Shown piece after piece: positions 23,001-36,200 of a stretch of DNA of 64,000 bases (positions are counted from its first letter, which is position 1; the number at the start of each line of letters is the position of its first letter). This stretch comes from Apostichopus japonicus (Eukaryota > Echinodermata > Holothuroidea > Aspidochirotida > Stichopodidae), in the NCBI RefSeq assembly GCF_037975245.1, contig NC_092569.1, positions 36,640,168-36,704,167 on the forward strand, written 5' to 3'. The notes beneath the pieces were generated by a model, which was not told the origin of the DNA, did no database searches, and saw only the letters and a program-made list of their open reading frames with translations. The position numbers and the translations under genes are program-made.

Positions 23001-26000
23001 CGTGATTCACGCTATAACGATAACATCACGATAGTATACAGTGCCAGTGAAATGATGCACACATTATCACGATATTACGACCACGATGCGACGCACGATA
23101 TCATGTTAGGTACTTGCTATAGGCGTAATGGAAACGATATCACGATAGACTCCTCGAGTCTCCTCATATTTTGTCACGATACACGATGCCACGGCCGATT
23201 TTATGTGAACGGTACTGTATGGTAATACTGTCTGATAAATTGATGACCAATACAAGTCCTATACTTTAAGAGAGTTACCTCCTGTAGTCATCCTCCACAC
23301 TGGCCGTTGTTCTCTTCATGTCTGGACTGTCATAACTGAGGATGGTGACAGGGGAGGGGGGTCTGGGGGTGAAAGATAACTAATGGATTAGAAGATATTT
23401 TATTAATGATCAAAATAAACTTAATTTCATGTGAAAATAATACAGATTATCACTGGATAAAATCCTGATCAAACCATGAATATTTCTGATGGTTTGAAGT
23501 AATGGTATTTATTGTGTTTATTATATGTTAATATTTCATGGTTTATTAGTATACCACGGAGAATACACAGCAGGACAATGTTAGTAAACCTGCACCATAA
23601 AATGAGGTCAGTGCAACCCACCAAAGAGAGAGAGAGAGAGGGGGGGGGGGGGGGTAAGATTGCCCTACTGCTAACTTCTGCCTAATAAAAATGCCACCAA
23701 TTAGTTTTGGCTATGAACCAATGGACTTATGAAAAGTTACCCTTTCTACAAAAATCATGTAGTTTTGTAGTATTGCAGATTTCTTTTAACAACTGCTATT
23801 TAATCTAGACAATCCTTAGATTACAAACAAGTTCTTTTTTTTCTTTAATAATGCAGTCTCCTTTGCTATGCAAATAGAATACTCTTCTAAGCAGCAGACA
23901 TAATTTGAGAGATTTAAGACTTCATCTGCATGTCTTATATGACTATTAATTGGCCTTCCTACACTCAATCACCAAGCTGTAAACTGATGTCAGTCTAGCT
24001 AAACATCTCATTTGAATTTTAATGCATTTCTACAATTAATTGGCAGATTGTTCCCCATTGTTTTTTAGCTGAGATACAAGATACAAGTGAAGTTTATATT
24101 TAAGCATGAAATCAACTAAAACAAAGGGTGAGGTAAAGACACACCGTCACCATAGAGTACTGCACCGGGTACAATTAACCATAGGATACTGCACTAGGTA
24201 CAATTGACCATAGAATACTGCAACGGGTACAATTAACCATAGAATACTGCACCGGGTACAATTAACCATAGAATACATGTAAAGAAGACAGCTATCTTGA
24301 CTTCCAGAAATTAAAATGATTTAAGAATGAAAGGAATTTAAACTTCCTCTCTCCTAGAGGATTAAATTAGTTCAGTTAAATCTGCCAGGGAGTCTATTTA
24401 CCAGTTATTAGTAGTTCAACATGTATACATCCCTGATTTGAAATTGCCATAGTAACACCCATTAAATGAATTGAGTTATTATGAGTATTATTACAAATAA
24501 ACGGTACCCGAAATAGATAGATCGATCCACTCTGAAAATAAATGAAGAACAACTCTGATGAAAGAAGAAACATCCTGTTGTTTTAAGAATATGTCTGCAA
24601 ACTAACCTTTGTCATTGTTACCACAGTTAAGCAGCACAAGTCACTCCCAAAGGTACAAATATTTTCCTTCTGACTTTGCATATTTCTAAAATGACAATTT
24701 CTCTTCCTTTTGGACCAGACTAATGACAATCCACAAATGATGTTGCAGGTTTTGAAAATAAAAAAAAGTAGTTTTGTCTGCGAGATGAGTGGATGGTATC
24801 CATGGTTACCAGGGATACATCTTTTGTTTGGATCATTCCAAGACCATTAAATTATCCTGCCATGACTCGCAATGTCATATAATCATATACAAGCATGTCC
24901 GAGGAACTTACTGCCTGCGCTATTTATAGTCAGACAGTCAATTAGTAAAACTAAACGAAAGTCTCAGAGCATGGACTAAGTTTATTCTTTAGACTTGCTA
25001 TTAATTAACCTATATAGATCAAGTTTCCACAGCTAAATTGACTTCTTGGTCGGTTGATTGAAGAAATCTTTTTCATTATCTGTTTCTTTGTGCCTGTTGT
25101 TACCATTATTTATACCCAGTTGGATAACTCTAACTGGCCACTAAAGGCAGATCCATGGGTGGGGGGGGGGGCATGGGGGGAATGTGAAACTAGTTGTGGT
25201 CCATGTCTATTGGCCCATTATGGTGTCCTTACTACTTACACTTCTCTGTGTTCACTAGTCTATAAAGATAAGGAAGTGTTTAGGTGGGGGGGGAGGGGGA
25301 ATGTGAAACTAGTTGTGGTCCATGTCCTATGGCCCATTATGGTGTCCTTACTACTTACACTTCTCTGTGTTTCACTAGTCTATATAGATAAGGAAGTGTT
25401 TAGGTGGGGGGGGAGGGGGGATGTGAAACCAGTTGTGGTCCATGTCCTATGGCCCATTATGGTGTCCTTACTACTTACACTTCTCTGTGTTTCACTAGTC
25501 TATATAGATAAGGAAGTGTTTAGGTGGGGGGGGGGAGGGGGAATGTGATACCAGTTGTGGTCCATGTCTATTGGCCCATTATGGTGTCCTTACTACTTAC
25601 ACTTCTCTGTGTTTCACTAGTCTATATAGATAAGGAAGTGTTTAGGTGGGGGGGGGAGGGGGAATGTGATACCAGTTGTGGTCCATGTCTATTGGCCCAT
25701 TATGGTGTCCTTACTACTTACACTTCTCTGTGTTTCACTAGTCTATATAGATAAGGAAGTGTTTAGGTGGGGGGGGGGAGGGGGAATGTGATACCAGTTG
25801 TGGTCCATGTCCTATGGCCCATTATGGTGTCCTTACTACTTACACTTCTCTGTGTTTCACTAGTCTATAAAGATAAGGAAGTGTTTAGGTGGGGGGATGT
25901 GAAACCAGTTGTGGTCCATGTCTTACGGCCCATCATGGTGTCCTTACTACTTACACTATGTGAGCCAGATCCAGAGGCCGTTCAGGTTCTTCCAGGTGCG

Positions 26001-29000
26001 GCATAGATCTACTATGTTTACCAGGTGAGCCTTTAAATGGTTTCTTCAGGACATTACTCATCTTCTTAGCAGGGGATTTCTGCACCCAGGTGGAGTGTTC
26101 CTTCATCTCATGGTCGTTGCTATGACTACCAGATGTCTTGCCTCTCCAGAAACAGTTCTGACATAATTGGTAGTTGGGACAATTTTGGCACTTGTAACGG
26201 AACCCCATCATCGATTCAGTGTGGCAGTTACTACACTCCACTGAGTGGAACACTGATAATGATGATAATAATAATCATAATAATAATAATCATAATAAAC
26301 ATAATAATAATAATAACAAGAGCATCAATGATGCAGTATCTCAATACTGGTTTAATTTTATTATTATTATTATTTTATTATTTAGTTTTAATTTTGATTC
26401 CTAATTTCAAATCTTTGCTCTGTCTCTACAATTATCAATATCAATCATGGTACAACAAATATATAACTTGCATTTTTGCCACTAATAGTCTCTGCAGGTT
26501 ACACTTTATCCTGCTAGTCTTGCCTTTAGCGCTCATTGCCTGTTAGTCGAAAGAACGACGTTGCAAGGTTTAGTAATGTCATAGAATATTTAAGAACTTG
26601 TTTTTTATGTGGTATCCTTCATCTTGGGTCAGTCTCTGTTGGACTTTTTGGTCATATAGTTTGACGTCAATGACAACGGCCAAATTAGAAGAGGCGAACA
26701 ACTCGACCATATTCTTGATGCCTGCCTTGAGAGCTAGGCCTATTGACCTACTGTATGTTACTGTAGACTGTAGTGGTGACTACCATAAAAAACAAGAGCC
26801 CAAGGGCACTGTGGTTCCTTGCTTGGGGTATATGACAATACACATAATATTATCAAGCAAGATTGGGCTGAAATAGTCCAAGTAATTGTGGTCCTACATG
26901 TTCCCATAAAGTAACCAACACTATAGCCAACACTTTCGTGATAAAAAAAAATCAACCTTGTCACACCTTGGCACTAGGAGTTATTGCATTAAATGTGTGA
27001 AAATTAACTTTGACCTCAAATAACTTCGCACACGAAGGTCAAATGGGGGTCAACCCATTGACATTTATGATCAGAAGTTTCCTTTGACATCTGAAAATAG
27101 CATCGAAACTGTAAAAATCCCCAAAACACGGAAAGGTCACCAGAGGTCAAATTGAGGTCAAGGGTCACCCAGATGCGGGTCAACAATTGGATTACATTGA
27201 GGCAACTCCCAACCCTAACAGACATTTTGTTCTCAAGTTATTGCAAAAATACTAGTTTTTTATCATTAATTGACCTTTGGTGACCTTGTATCACATAACC
27301 GTTAAGTTTGAAAATGCTCCCCTATACCATTTGCAACTACTCCAAAAATATTAACCTTGTCACACCTTGGAACTGGGAGTTATTGCATTAAATGTCTGAA
27401 AATTAACTTTGACCTCATATAACTTCGCACACGAAGGTCACACGGGGGTCAACCCATTGACATTTATGATCAGAAGTTACCTTTGACATCTGAAAATCGC
27501 ATCAAAACTGTAAAAATCCACAAAACACTAAAAAGGTCACCAGAGGTCAAATTGAGGTCAAGGGTCACCCAGATGTGGGTCGACAATTGGATTACATTGA
27601 AGCAACTCCCAACCCTAACGGACAATTTGTTCTCAAGTTATCGCAAAAAATACTAGTTTTTTATCATTAATTGACCTTTGGTGACCTCGGATCACATGAC
27701 CGTTAAGTTTGAAAAAATTCCCCTATACCATTTGCAACTTGTCTCAAAATATCAACTGTGTAACACCTTGGCACTGGGAGTTATTACACTAAATGTCTGA
27801 AAATTAACTTTGACCTCATATATAGTTAACATACAAAGGTCACCTTGGGTCAACTTATTGACTTTTTTTATTGATGAGACCTAAATTAGAGCATCAAACT
27901 ATAAAAATTCAAACAATTTTTTCTTTGCCCATTTTCTACCCCCAAAATACTAGTTTTTTGACATTAATTGACCTTTGGTGACCTCGGATCACATGACCGT
28001 TAAGTTTGAAAATATTCCCCTATACCATTTGCAACTTGTCCAAAAATATCAACCATGTCACACCTTGGAACTGGGAGTTGTTGCATTAAATGTCTGAAAA
28101 TTAACTTTGACCTTGTATAACTTCGCACACGAAGGTTACACGGGTGTCAACCAATTGACATTTTTGATCGGAAGGTACCTTTGATATCCAAATCTAGCAT
28201 CAAAACCAAACATTTTCTTTTTTGCTCGTTTCCTCCCAAAATAAGCACATTTTTTCTAATGTGACCTTTGACCTTTTGACCTTGGTTTCAGATGTAGTTT
28301 AATCTCCTGATTCCAAAAAACAAAACGAAAAGTCTGTACAACCATCCTAACTCCGACCGAAAAACTTTGACCCCATATAACTTCGCACATAAAGGTCACA
28401 CGGGGTCAACCTATTGACATTTATGATCAGAAGGTACCTTTGACATCTGAAAATAGCATTGAAACTGTAAAAATCCCAAAAACACGAAAAGGTCACCAGA
28501 GGTCAAATTGAGGTCAAGGGTCACCCAGATGCGGGTCGACAATTGGATTACATTGAGGCAACTCCCAACCCTAACGGACATTTCGTTCTCAAGTTATTGC
28601 AAAAATACTAGTTTTTTATCATTAATTGACCTTTGGTGACCTCGGATCATATGACCGTTAAGTTTGAAAATGCTCCCCTAACCAGTTCACAACTTGTCCC
28701 AAAATATCAATCTTGTCGCACATTGGCACTGGGAGTTATTGCAGTTTTAATATTTTCAGTTTTTGGACCATAACTGACCTTTGGTGACCTTTGTGGGCAC
28801 CAAAAACAATAGGGCACACCTTCTCCATATGGCGGATCTATAGTCCAAGTTTGGCCTCAATCCAACATTCCCTTATTGAGATAGAGCGTACCCAAGCAAG
28901 TGTCACAGATGCACACACACACATACATACATACATACATACACACATACATACATACATACACACACACATACGCCAACCTGACTGCATAGGTTCCTTT

Positions 29001-30238
29001 TGCTAAAGCAAGGAACCAAAAACTGTGTCCACTTCTAGATATCAAAACAACCCACGTTTTTCCATCTCAATTTTTCTTACATGAAGATTTCATGGATTTA
29101 TGACTTGGAAAAAATAATGTAAAAGAAGATTACAAGTTTTTATTTGCAAGTGATGGGTGGCCTCCTCCTCCCCTAATAGCCACCTCAGTTCCTCTCCATT
29201 TTGTTATTTTATTTTAATTCTTTGTACATTTGATGTCAAACATTACAGGTTCAAAAGAAAGCTAAACATACTTCTTATAACCTTATACATCTTATATCCT
29301 TATAAATAAAACATAACCTTATACAATTTTTATAGTCTTATAAAAGTTGTGATGCTATGGCCGGCTCCTCTTTAATACATACCCATCAACAAACTTACCC
29401 TGGTCCTTCCTAGGAAAAGCTGTCTGAACACCAGTACAATGCTAATGTGGCTATCACTGAAAGCCTAATAGGCCTAGGGGCCTAGGCCTATATATATATT
29501 TTTTTTAAATGCACTAGGCCTACAGTAAGTAGCCTTCAGAAATACAAGAATGTGTATACGTAATTATACAAAATACATGAAGGGCAATCAAACAAACTTA
29601 TCATGGCCCTTGCTCTGAAAAGCTACCTGAACACCAGTACTATCCTTAAATGGATGTTACAAAAACGAAGGCCTAACATAAATTAAATGCACTACGTAGA
29701 ATTCAGCAGTACAGAATTTGTATATATGTAATTAGCATGCAATACACTACACCTGGCGTATATGTAATTAGCATGCAATACACTACACCTGGCGTACCTA
29801 ACTACAGTAGAGACAATTGTTCGCGAGGGTAGCCATTTTCGTATATCTAACATGTAGCTGCCATGAGTCATAGCCAATCTGCTACAAAACAGACTTGGGG
29901 GCGGGGCTTAATCATCAAAAACGGACCTTTTTACTAAAAGTAGGGGCGGCAGCTCAGTATTGTTTTAAGAAAGAAAAATCATTTAAACATCAAATAAAGC
30001 AAATAAAAGCCATAAAATGTCATATACAGCTAGTAAAATTCTTATTAATACCTACCTGTAAACAACAAATGAAAGTTTAAAATGTTAATAAAATATATAA
30101 TACATAGGACCCTATCTTAGACGATACCACTGTTGACAGACAATTCTATTCTATTCTCTTTCATAAAACATAAGTTTTGGAGCGTGTGCAAAAATGGGTT
30201 GTTTAAACTGTATGATAATCATAGTAATAATAATGATA

Positions 30239-30276
<38 letters not shown>

Positions 30277-33200
30277 AATAATAATAATAATAATACATTA
30301 CATTTAAGTAGCACTTAATACGCTTAACACTGCAAGTATATAATAAACCAATATCTATGTATAAGCATCTGAGTCTAAGATGCTACTAACAGATGAATGT
30401 AACGGCTAAAACAAAGGATACTGACATGAATTAATTAATGAATTCTACCGACAATTCTTTAAAGATCTGCTTTATTGGCTCCAATTATAGCACGCTATAG
30501 AAAACAAAGTTTTGTGATTACGTAATTGACCTGCCACAGTCGTAAATCGACCTATGTCTATACAATTAGCCTGCATAGCTTCTTAACACCATTAGGCTCT
30601 CTGTGTAAACACTGTGTGGAAATGTATCAATGTATACAGTGTAGATAATCATAAAGCGTTCACACAAGGACCCTCATACAAGAAAGAATATGCAGACTAA
30701 TTGGTCAAAAGTGGTCATTTTACAACCAAGACAGGTCGATTTTGTAAACTCAAGAAAGTTTTCCATGATAGCGTGCTATAATTGGGGTCTATACAGCAGA
30801 CCTTTAACTACATCAAGTTAGTTGATTTAAAATTAACTCACCATTTTCCACAGCAGCCATTTTGTGCATTAATGGTAACCACAGTAACGGCTGAGGGCCT
30901 GGTTCCACTAACAGTGTGTCCAGAAATACATTTAAAGTCACTTGTCGATTTGCACTCTGTGAATATAAAAAATAGAAATACGTGGAGAAATCAAGCATAC
31001 CATAGTGGTGAAACTTGTTCATGTCCTACAACGAAAATCTGCTTGTGCATACGCTTGTGTTACATTTTACCAATGATAAATTCTTCCTACAGAAAAAACC
31101 ATAACATAATACGCATGACAGCTATTTTTTCCTGCACGTTAAATTAAACCACCAAATATAATTGTGACATACAGCAGACAAAACACAAAAATTTACAAAA
31201 ATGAAAAGGTAGCACCCTCGAAACTGAAGGAAAGAAATGTTCACTGCCAAAGAAAAGTCAATTCATATCTTTAATTTAAAGTTTGGATCTGTTCATCTTT
31301 AGACATGAATTTATCTGTACAGTATTGCAAGCAGTTACTTTTCATTACTTATCAACACTACTGTTTCAATGTCATCTTTTAAGAGCAATCTTAAGAGTTT
31401 GTGAAGTTTGGTTTCCTGAACACAGATATATATTCATATACCACAAATCATACACAGTTCATACTCCAGAAATATGATTTCAGATTATACTTAATCAGTT
31501 GCTAGTTTTGTATTTATTCAAATAGATCAATTATAAATATGGTTATTCCACGACCTTCCTGATCCAAACTGGATATTAACATTCTATATCTCTCTACAGC
31601 AATGGCATCCTCACTGTAGACACATAATAATAATAAGAGTGCTGTGACTGTAAGAACACAGGTAAGTGAGGAGTGACGGAAATCTAGCTAACCAAACAGT
31701 TATCTCACATCTGAGAGTGTTGCTACCAAACAGTTATCTCACATCTGAGAGTGTTGCTACCAAACAGTTATCTCACATCTGAGAGTGTTGCTACCAAACA
31801 GTTATCTCACATCTGAGAGTGTCGCTACCAAACAGTTATCTCACATCTGAGAGTGTTGCTACTCACTTGCCCTTGGTTGAACACTGTTTTAGCTGTGTTT
31901 TCATCATATCCGAATGATGGCCCCTCAAAGACAGCGGTAGGTAACTGTAAAATCAGCTTCAGGTATTCCTCAAATTTAGTAGAAATTAAAACACCATTCG
32001 CATCAGAAAGTTGTGAAAATAAATCTACACAAAAAAATAAAACAAAACAAGAAGAAAATATAATGTGGTGCTGAGAAAGAAACTAAGATATTTATGAAAC
32101 CAGTGCACTAAAGTACTATGAGATTGTCTTTAAATTGGTCTACAACCTGGTAGTTTTAATTGGTCCAGCAACCTCATGCAAGCATTTCTTTAAATATCAG
32201 TGATTGATAAGATATTTATGAAACCAGTGCACTACTATGAGATTGTCTTTAAACTGGTCTACAACCTGGTAGTTTTAATTGGTCCATCAACCTCATGCTA
32301 GCATCTCTTTAAATATCAGTGCTTGATAAGTATATACTAATAAGTATTTATGTGGCAGTATTGTCTAGAGCCAGTATTAATGTAGGGCATGTCATTGTCT
32401 CTTCACCTAAGTACCTCCCACTCAATTCCTGTCTGAAAACATCTCCATAGAGTGAGGAGTGTGTAGATTAACAGAAACCTAAGCTCAGGTTAAAATCCAT
32501 ATATATCTTTACGATGACTTTAAGTGTGTACAGCTTCTGGCAGTTAAAGGTCAATCTCGGTTAAATGTACATAAATGGGTGGGAGGGTTCAATTCTCAAT
32601 ATGCTTTATGATATACGACTCACAAGATGGCCAATGTAGGCTAGTGAGACTCTTGTTTACATTAGGATAATTTTTATATTTAATATTCTCTTTGAACATT
32701 TCTACTATTATAATTATACATGAATACACTGTTGTATCTACTACAGAATGCCACATCACAGAGCCTCTAAAGTTTATTTCCAAATTATAAATGTAACATA
32801 AGAGCCATGTAAATAATGAAAGCTATAAACTAAATTCTGGTTGGTGGATACTGTAACACACATTGTGATATATAAATGAAAGTGTTCAATTATTGAGAAG
32901 GTATTGTGGACCAGCTGTTATATGAATGCAAGGTTACTCACAGTAAAGATGACTTCACACATAATAATACACTATATCAGTGATGCAAACAATCTCACAC
33001 TTTAAAGGTATGTGCCATTAATTAGACTAATGGCTGCATACATCAAACATCAAAGTTACCCTCTCATGAGCTTAACATCTGAGTAGTGGGCAACACTTCC
33101 AAGAGTGCATACACTTTAAGAGTACGAGGCTCGTATAACATTTGAATGTCTCAACACCACTCAAAATCTATATTCAAAGGGCTTCACTGATGACAAGATG

Positions 33201-36200
33201 CTAGCTGAGGGAGGCATAAATCAAACTGATTTATTATTGGACAGAGAAAAATCAGGATGAAAAGGGATGAACAGACTGGTAAGCATTAAACCAGGCCTTG
33301 TATTCACTGTTTAAGATTGCATATAATGTAATGTGGCTTAGAATAGGACTGTACTATATGGTCAAGCAGTGCAAAACTGGGTTGTGAAGACAAACATTAA
33401 ACCAGGCCTTGTGTTCACTATTTGCTATTGCATATATTGTAACTGTATTTATGTGGCTTAGAATAGGACTGTATTATATGGTCAATTCCATGGTGACTCA
33501 TGTGACATTTTTACTAAAATTCCTCTCTATTTGATATCATTAAACAAATAAAGAAATTACCTGGGAGAAAAGCATTCATGTAGCAGTGAAGGTACGCCTT
33601 AATGCTTACAACAGTAGAGACAAGATATTTATTCCTCAAGTATTGGGGGTGAAATTGGCGAAAAACTAAACGTGACTCGCGTGACAGTTACCATTAGCAA
33701 AAATCAGAATGCACACACAAATGTTCGATTTCTTATGTCTTATTAAAAATTTTCCAATCACTTTTTATAATCATACCGAAGTTGAAAATACCTCTACCTC
33801 AATTGCTATGCAACTTTGAAAAAATGTTGTAACGCATGAAAATAACGATGAAGATGTATTGTGACTCTCGTGACAAGAAAACGTGACTCGGGTGACAAGT
33901 TCACTTTTTGGATAGTTCTAGACCAAATGCAGTAGTGAATCGAAGGTATAGATCTTGCATAGTGAAATATAACATTCATTGGTCTAGAAAGTGTCCAAAA
34001 GGTACTTTCCTTGGGAATGTCCAGATGATATTAATGTCCCCGAGTTAGACAGTAGGTAATATACTGTACGGGTAGTGCAGTTGTTCAGGCAATATATCTT
34101 GGCAATTCAATTTATTACAATGTTTAGTCTGTTGAAGTCACTCATTTGAAAGTTATAGAAGAAACAGATCTATCAAAATGTGATTCAAATTACCATTCTC
34201 ATTTGTCATATTTGAATAAACCAAAAGTGTAATATTTGAGAAGATACATTCGCTCATAGGATTTTGGGAATGATTGAGCAGTTAAAACCTTAAGGTTGTC
34301 AAGTCATAGCACATGGCATTGGCAGATACAAATATAGATGATGTTTTAGTATATTACTAAAAAACAATGACATGTGCTAACTTTCCAAATGTGGTGATAA
34401 AATAGGCATTATATTGCAAATAAATATTCATGATTTAAATTCTGATATTTCAAATGAAGTTATTATAATTAGTTGCATTATGTGTGCCCATATTATTCAA
34501 GTTGCCTAATTAAAGGGGAATGCATATATGATATCTTTAATCAGTGATTCATTCATCAAACTACAACATCCCTGTAATTTTCACACAGTAAATAGGTAGA
34601 AACATTATCTTGATTTGACGTGACTCGCGTGACGTGACTCGCGTGACATTCGTAAAGGGTGATTTTCTGCAAAATTTGAATATCTTCTGAAAAGGAAAAT
34701 TCAGTAATCCTTTTGGTATCTATGTGAAGACTTGATATTCATTATTTGGAGTAAAACTATTGTGCAGGCAAGGAGAAAAAAAACAAATACAGTAAATTTT
34801 GTGACTCGCGTGACAATAAATCGAGGGTGTTTTCAATTCACCACTATTGTCTAATGCCTTGATGTGAAAAAAAAATTGAAGCTATTAAGTGAGCACTATG
34901 CTATAGCAAATATAATAAGTCCAATGACTACTATGTACAAATCTGCACAAAATGAAATTTCACTGTATTTTTCATAATTTAGTTACAACGGGAACCATTT
35001 GTTATAACCGACCCCATAATCAAACAAATGATGTTTTGGGGGTGAAAAAAATTATTTTTAGTAACTACAAGTATTCTATTTATTGGAAACTTATACAATT
35101 TTAATGTACAATGATTTTAAATTTTTTGGTTTGATGTTGACCTTATCATGGAATTGACCATATGGTCAAGCAGTGCAGAACTGGGTTGTGAAGACAAACA
35201 TTAAACCAGGCCTTGTATTCACTGTTTATTATTGCATAAATTGTAACTGTATGTATGTGGCTTAGAATAGGACTGTACTATATGGTCAAGCAGTGCAGAA
35301 CTGGGCGGTAAAGACAAACATTAAACCAGGCCTTGTATTCACTGTTTATGATTGCATATATTGTAACAGTATTCATGTGGCTTAGAATAGGAGCTGTACT
35401 ATATGGTCAAGTAGTGCAGAACTGGGCGGTAAAGACAAACATTAAACCAGGCCCATTGTTTGTATAAGTATTGTATTTAGTTTGTCGTTGTGAGTAGACA
35501 GGTAAGCCAGAAGTAAATGTTATGTATCCTTCATTAGTGGAGAAAGGTAGCTGCACTAAGGATGGTACCATATACGTAAGATGGAGCATATTCTACCTGG
35601 TGTAAACTATAACTATAACTATACCTACATACACTAAACTGTAAATATCTACAGAACACTAAACTGTTACTATTTACAGGACACTTAACAAATTTCCAAA
35701 AGTGAAAACTGTTCAGGACAGATGTTACTTTCATTCTTATGTATTATTCATTGCTATCATTGAAGTACATTTCAATATGGACACTTATTTAACTAAAGAT
35801 AAAGAATAACAGGGAGCTATCTGGGTGGCTTTTGTAAGTTTGTTAATCATTTTAAACTTGTTAACTGAATGCTACTGGCTTTTAATTGTGAATATAAATG
35901 CTGTGTCCTAGTCATGTAGTAACTTACACAAAAATACCATCTCTAAACAATGTTGCTGACATTACTGAATGGACTAAATATCATTTTTGATCCATTAATA
36001 CTGTACTTGATTAATTTGCACTTTCCATGATAAATTTGGGTTAAACAGTGTTGTGTTTTCCTGGTAATTCACAGGTTTGGCATTTAAAGAAGCAACCACA
36101 CACAGAATGAATAAAAGATCGTGTACAGGGCACTAGGAAATATCATATCATGTTAAAGTAACTACAGATCTGTATTCTGACGTACTCCTGATATTTTGTG

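Noticed and set aside
25054-26006. + strand frames of 76-164 codons in tandem
   Set aside because: Translation of the ~120-bp array on the strand opposite to dystrobrevin.
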